A stretch of 59,955 nt of DNA from JBBTSQ01 sp039795895 (lineage in GTDB: Bacteria > Patescibacteriota > Minisyncoccia > Phycocordibacterales > JBAYGS01). Both the position numbers and the translations under genes were made by a program. This document shows positions 57,346 through 59,955 of the stretch, piece by piece (position 1 is the stretch's first letter; every line of letters begins with the position of its first letter). A model generated the notes under the pieces. The model worked only from the letters and a program-made list of their open reading frames with translations, was not told the origin of the DNA and made no database searches. The stretch is from contig JBDKKW010000004.1 of the NCBI GenBank assembly GCA_039795895.1, forward strand, positions 1 to 59,955, read 5' to 3'.

Positions 57346-58356
57346 TTATTTAAAGACACAAACAACTATCTTTGGGTGCAGATTGTTCGCGCCGGAGGTT
57401 GGAACTGTCAGATCGAGAGTTTTAACAATCTTAAACTTTGACTGAGCAAGTAGCGACTCCAAAAGAGCGTGCTCACTCGTATAGACCACAAGCACTCCTT
57501 TAGCTTTCAACACAGACTCACTATACTCAACAAAATGTGCGTACAACGCTCGCAAATCCTCCCCTTTCGAGACCTGCATACCGAAAGGCAGATCAGATGC
57601 AATGGCATCAAATTTACCCAAAGCCGGTCGAGTAGCGATATCAGCATTATGAAAAGTAACCGACTTGAGCAAACCCGCTTTCTTCACATTTTTCACCGCG
57701 AGCGCAATACTCGTACCATTGGTATCAAAACCAACCAGCTTGAGCTCGCTATTCGTAATCCCCGCCTCTACCAAAAGCGTTCCGCTTCCCGAAAAAATAT
57801 TGAGATACGACTTAGCAGAATCTAGTCGACAAAAAGTGTTCATCGCATATGCCGTGGTCGGATTCAGTCCGCCTTTAATATTGGCAACACGATAGTCTCG
57901 CACCGACAACGGCCTTGCAGTAAGACGCACCCCCACCTCCCACACTCCGAGTGATTTACCGATATACATCTCCATATCTGCCTCTTCGGCCAAGACCAAT
58001 TTGTATCGCGTGGTGATAAAGTGATGGATCTTTCGGATCTCATCAGACTGCGAACCAGCACAACTCAAATGATAGGTACGAAACGTGTCATTTTTGAGAG
58101 CGGTATCCACAAGGTCACCGAGAATTGATTTGTGATCAGAGATTTCAGATGGATTGAGTCGGTCACCTCGACGTATCGCGTAGACATTCAAAACACTTCG
58201 CAGAGCGCCCACATCCGACAAAGAAGAAGTAGCATCAAGATATATCTTTTCTGTATGCGTCTCAAACACGCGCACGTTTGGGTACTGCGCGATTTCAGCT
58301 AGCACCACTTCCTGTAGTCCAGGAACAAAGGTAAGTTTCAACAAAATAGGTGACAT
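57346..58356 (-). CDS. THUMP-type SAM-dependent RNA methyltransferase (Trm14/RlmL-like)
   Basis: 336 aa from ATG 58356. The N-terminal half is THUMP/ferredoxin-like (LKLTFVPGLQEVVLAEI, RTYHLSCAGSQSDEIRKIHHFITTRY). The C-terminal Rossmann methyltransferase has INPTTAYAM-type motif X (LNPTTAYAMNTF), FSGSGTLLVEAG (motif I) and SDLPFG (motif IV, the N6/N2-purine type NPPY variant). It probably makes N2-methylguanosine in tRNA or rRNA. A TATAGT box ends seven bases before an in-frame TTG at 58383, which would give a leaderless start nine residues longer; I keep ATG 58356 but the choice is open. Confidence 0.85.
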   Translation of the reverse strand: MSPILLKLTFVPGLQEVVLAEIAQYPNVRVFETHTEKIYLDATSSLSDVGALRSVLNVYAIRRGDRLNPSEISDHKSILGDLVDTALKNDTFRTYHLSCAGSQSDEIRKIHHFITTRYKLVLAEEADMEMYIGKSLGVWEVGVRLTARPLSVRDYRVANIKGGLNPTTAYAMNTFCRLDSAKSYLNIFSGSGTLLVEAGITNSELKLVGFDTNGTSIALAVKNVKKAGLLKSVTFHNADIATRPALGKFDAIASDLPFGMQVSKGEDLRALYAHFVEYSESVLKAKGVLVVYTSEHALLESLLAQSKFKIVKTLDLTVPTSGANNLHPKIVVCVFK

Positions 58357-58411
58357 AGACGCAATGGTACCTGACAATCTCAAATTGTCTACTATACCCA
58401 GAGACTAGTAT

Positions 58412-59773
58412 TTACTGTATCTCAACAACCTCCCCCGCTTCTGGTACCACCGCGATAACGCCCAAATTGTCTCTCAATTTTTGAGCCAAGAAAAGCGAAG
58501 ATTTTGGTTCGCCCATTGCCACAAATACTTTTTTGAGTGTCGAAGTAGTAGCAGAGACAAATTCGACGAGATGATCTGAATCTTTGTGCGATGAGTACCC
58601 TTCAATCATTTCTATTCTTGCTCGAACTGGCACCTTATCACCATTAATAATCACCTCTTTATCCGCATTTTGGATTTCTCGCCCAAGAGTGCCGAGTGAT
58701 TGGAATCCTACCAGCAAGATAGTGCTTCTTGGATCTGGCAAAAAATATTTCTCGTGATTGACCACTCGTCCACCTTGCGACATACCTCCTCCCGCAATAA
58801 TAATCTTGGTGCCTGGAGTCTTTTCAATTCCTCGGGAATCAAATCCATCCACCGTAAATTTTAACTTTGGAAATTTAAAAATATCATCACCATGAGCGAT
58901 TTCGCCCTGCACTACTGGGTTAAAGTCGCGCACTCGACGACGGTAAATATCCGTCACCTTGATCGCAAGCGGCGAGTCGAGGAAAACTGGCACCGACGGC
59001 ACCTTGCCTGACTCAACCAGCTTATTGAGCTCATACAAAATCACTTGAGTGCGCTCGAGTGAAAACGCTGGGATGACCAATGTCCCCCCGCGAGCAATTG
59101 CCTCACGAACGATTTTTTCAAACCGTGCATCACGATCACTTTTCGACTCATGGTTTCTGTCGCCATAGACACTCTCCATCACCATATAGGTCGCATCAGT
59201 GACCGGCTCAGTATCTTTGAGGAGTGGCGTCGGACTATTCCCCAAATCACCGGTAAAGACCACTTTTTCGGGACCAATCTTAAATTCATACATCGTTGAA
59301 CCTAAAATGTGTCCAGAGTCTTTCAAAAACACCGAAGCACCTCCGGGAAGCGGGATGATATCGTGATACTCAAATCCTTTCCAAAGAGAAAAAGCTTTTT
59401 CGACATCCTTCTTTTCATAGAGCGGTAGTGTCCCCTCCTTGCGCGCATTTTGGTCGATGAGCTTGAGCGCATCATCGAGCATAATCACACTGATTTCTTT
59501 GGTGACATTGGTGCTATAAATTTTGCCCGAAAAACCATCTCGGACCAATTTACCAATACGACCGATATGGTCCATATGAGCGTGAGTCACTAACAGATAC
59601 TGGATTGATTTTGGATCGTAGGAAAAAGAAGTCGAGTTGATTTGATCCGCACCGTGTTCTCCTTGAAGCAATCCACAGTCTATGAGAGCATCAAAATCGG
59701 CAGTCTTGAGTACAAAATTGGCTCCGGTGACCGTACCGGCGCCCCCAGCAAAGGTGATGGTGAAGAGGGACAT
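58412..59773 (-). CDS. Beta-CASP metallo-beta-lactamase RNase (CPSF-like)
   Basis: 453 aa. MBL motifs THAHMDHIG (motif 2, ~63), SGHILGSTMYEF (motif 3) and FTGDLGN (motif 4); beta-CASP motifs with VMESVYGDRNH, LVIPAFSLERTQVILYEL, VFLDSPLAIKVT, IIAGGGMSQGGRVVNH, IEGYSSHKDSDHLVEF (motif C His). This is the prokaryotic CPSF/YSH1-like exoribonuclease group without KH domains. It has a likely role in RNA maturation or decay. TATACT ends six bases before the ATG (leaderless). Upstream sequence to the window end holds no gene. Confidence 0.93.
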   Translation of the reverse strand: MSLFTITFAGGAGTVTGANFVLKTADFDALIDCGLLQGEHGADQINSTSFSYDPKSIQYLLVTHAHMDHIGRIGKLVRDGFSGKIYSTNVTKEISVIMLDDALKLIDQNARKEGTLPLYEKKDVEKAFSLWKGFEYHDIIPLPGGASVFLKDSGHILGSTMYEFKIGPEKVVFTGDLGNSPTPLLKDTEPVTDATYMVMESVYGDRNHESKSDRDARFEKIVREAIARGGTLVIPAFSLERTQVILYELNKLVESGKVPSVPVFLDSPLAIKVTDIYRRRVRDFNPVVQGEIAHGDDIFKFPKLKFTVDGFDSRGIEKTPGTKIIIAGGGMSQGGRVVNHEKYFLPDPRSTILLVGFQSLGTLGREIQNADKEVIINGDKVPVRARIEMIEGYSSHKDSDHLVEFVSATTSTLKKVFVAMGEPKSSLFLAQKLRDNLGVIAVVPEAGEVVEIQ

Positions 59774-59865
59774 TGCAGAAGTATATAGTAAAAAGTAGAA
59801 AGTATAAAGGAAAACAAATTCCTAAGTCCTAATACCTAATTTCTAAACAGGGAGAGCAATTAAAA

Positions 59866-59952
59866 AATCCGCCGAGGGAGCGGATATGGCGAACCAACGA
59901 TCCAATTAAATAACCCCAGATGCGAGGTGAGGTTGGGTTGGGACCCAACCTC
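59866..59952. terminator. Hairpins in the right-edge intergenic region
   Basis: ATCCGC..GCGGAT (59866-59886) beside an A6 run, and GAGGTTGGGTT / ACCCAACCTC (59929-59952), look like the terminator region of the next gene beyond the window. Nothing coding is seen from 59774 to 59955. Confidence 0.5.
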
Positions 59953-59955
59953 AAG

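Overview
The window looks like a Patescibacteria/CPR genome of the Parcubacteria kind. This is inferred from gene content and architecture; I had no search. The supporting signs are small stand-alone housekeeping genes, a minimal type IV pilus locus ordered pilM-N-O-(P-like)-B-response regulator-T-C-pilins, a giant tail-fibre-like protein with NLYFTN repeats, two HTH-plus-transmembrane surface proteins, a sortase with an LPATG partner, many short proteins without clear homologues, and many start codons placed so that the mRNA would be leaderless. TGA is used as a stop, so I assume the standard bacterial code.

Layout. 1-8.5 kb (minus): a giant repeat surface protein cut by the left edge, a secreted Fn3-like membrane protein, and a paralogous HTH-TM repeat protein. 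8.6-19 kb: gatB, obg, a MYG1-family hydrolase, an HhH-GPD-like protein, secA with a 50-aa zinc-ribbon gene, murB and small hypotheticals. 19-28.5 kb (minus): the type IV pilus cluster, punctuated by long hairpin elements at gene 3' ends. 28.6-38.7 kb: comF, two Nudix genes, a sortase locus, two tRNA-Ser genes with unusual hairpin elements behind them, a phosphotransferase-like gene, a mutY-like gene, a helical-repeat protein and recG. 38.7-49.4 kb (minus): a nine-gene accessory island with a NitT/TauT-type ABC importer, a free substrate-binding protein, two further substrate-binding proteins fused to OmpA domains, a VWA lipoprotein, a TelA-family protein, an XpaC-like membrane protein and a PF10014-like 2-oxoglutarate dioxygenase. 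49.5-60 kb: tRNA-Ile, an HTH/homing-endonuclease-like gene, ftsH, smpB-tmRNA, idi, infC-rpmI-rplT, a THUMP-type methyltransferase and a beta-CASP RNase.

Gene expression appears to follow two styles. About a dozen genes have a TATAAT-like box ending 6-8 nt before the start codon, with no room for a Shine-Dalgarno (SD) site (leaderless). Accessory genes, including most of the 38.7-49.4 kb island, instead have TTGACA promoters, often with a TGn extended -10, and usually AAAGG/AGGAG SD sites.

The most unusual signals are: (1) a family of ~115-130 bp hairpin elements placed exactly at the stop codons of pilC, pilB and smpB, with a conserved core but unrelated self-complementary arms; (2) comparable hairpins behind both tRNA-Ser genes whose arms copy the tRNA 3' end; (3) the ABC/OmpA/VWA/TelA/dioxygenase island, which looks like a cell-envelope sensing or uptake system I cannot match to a named pathway; (4) HTH domains carried at the cytoplasmic end of two surface proteins that share a 17-bp upstream element; and (5) a membrane protein whose LPATG motif is at its C-terminus without a following membrane helix, next to a sortase.
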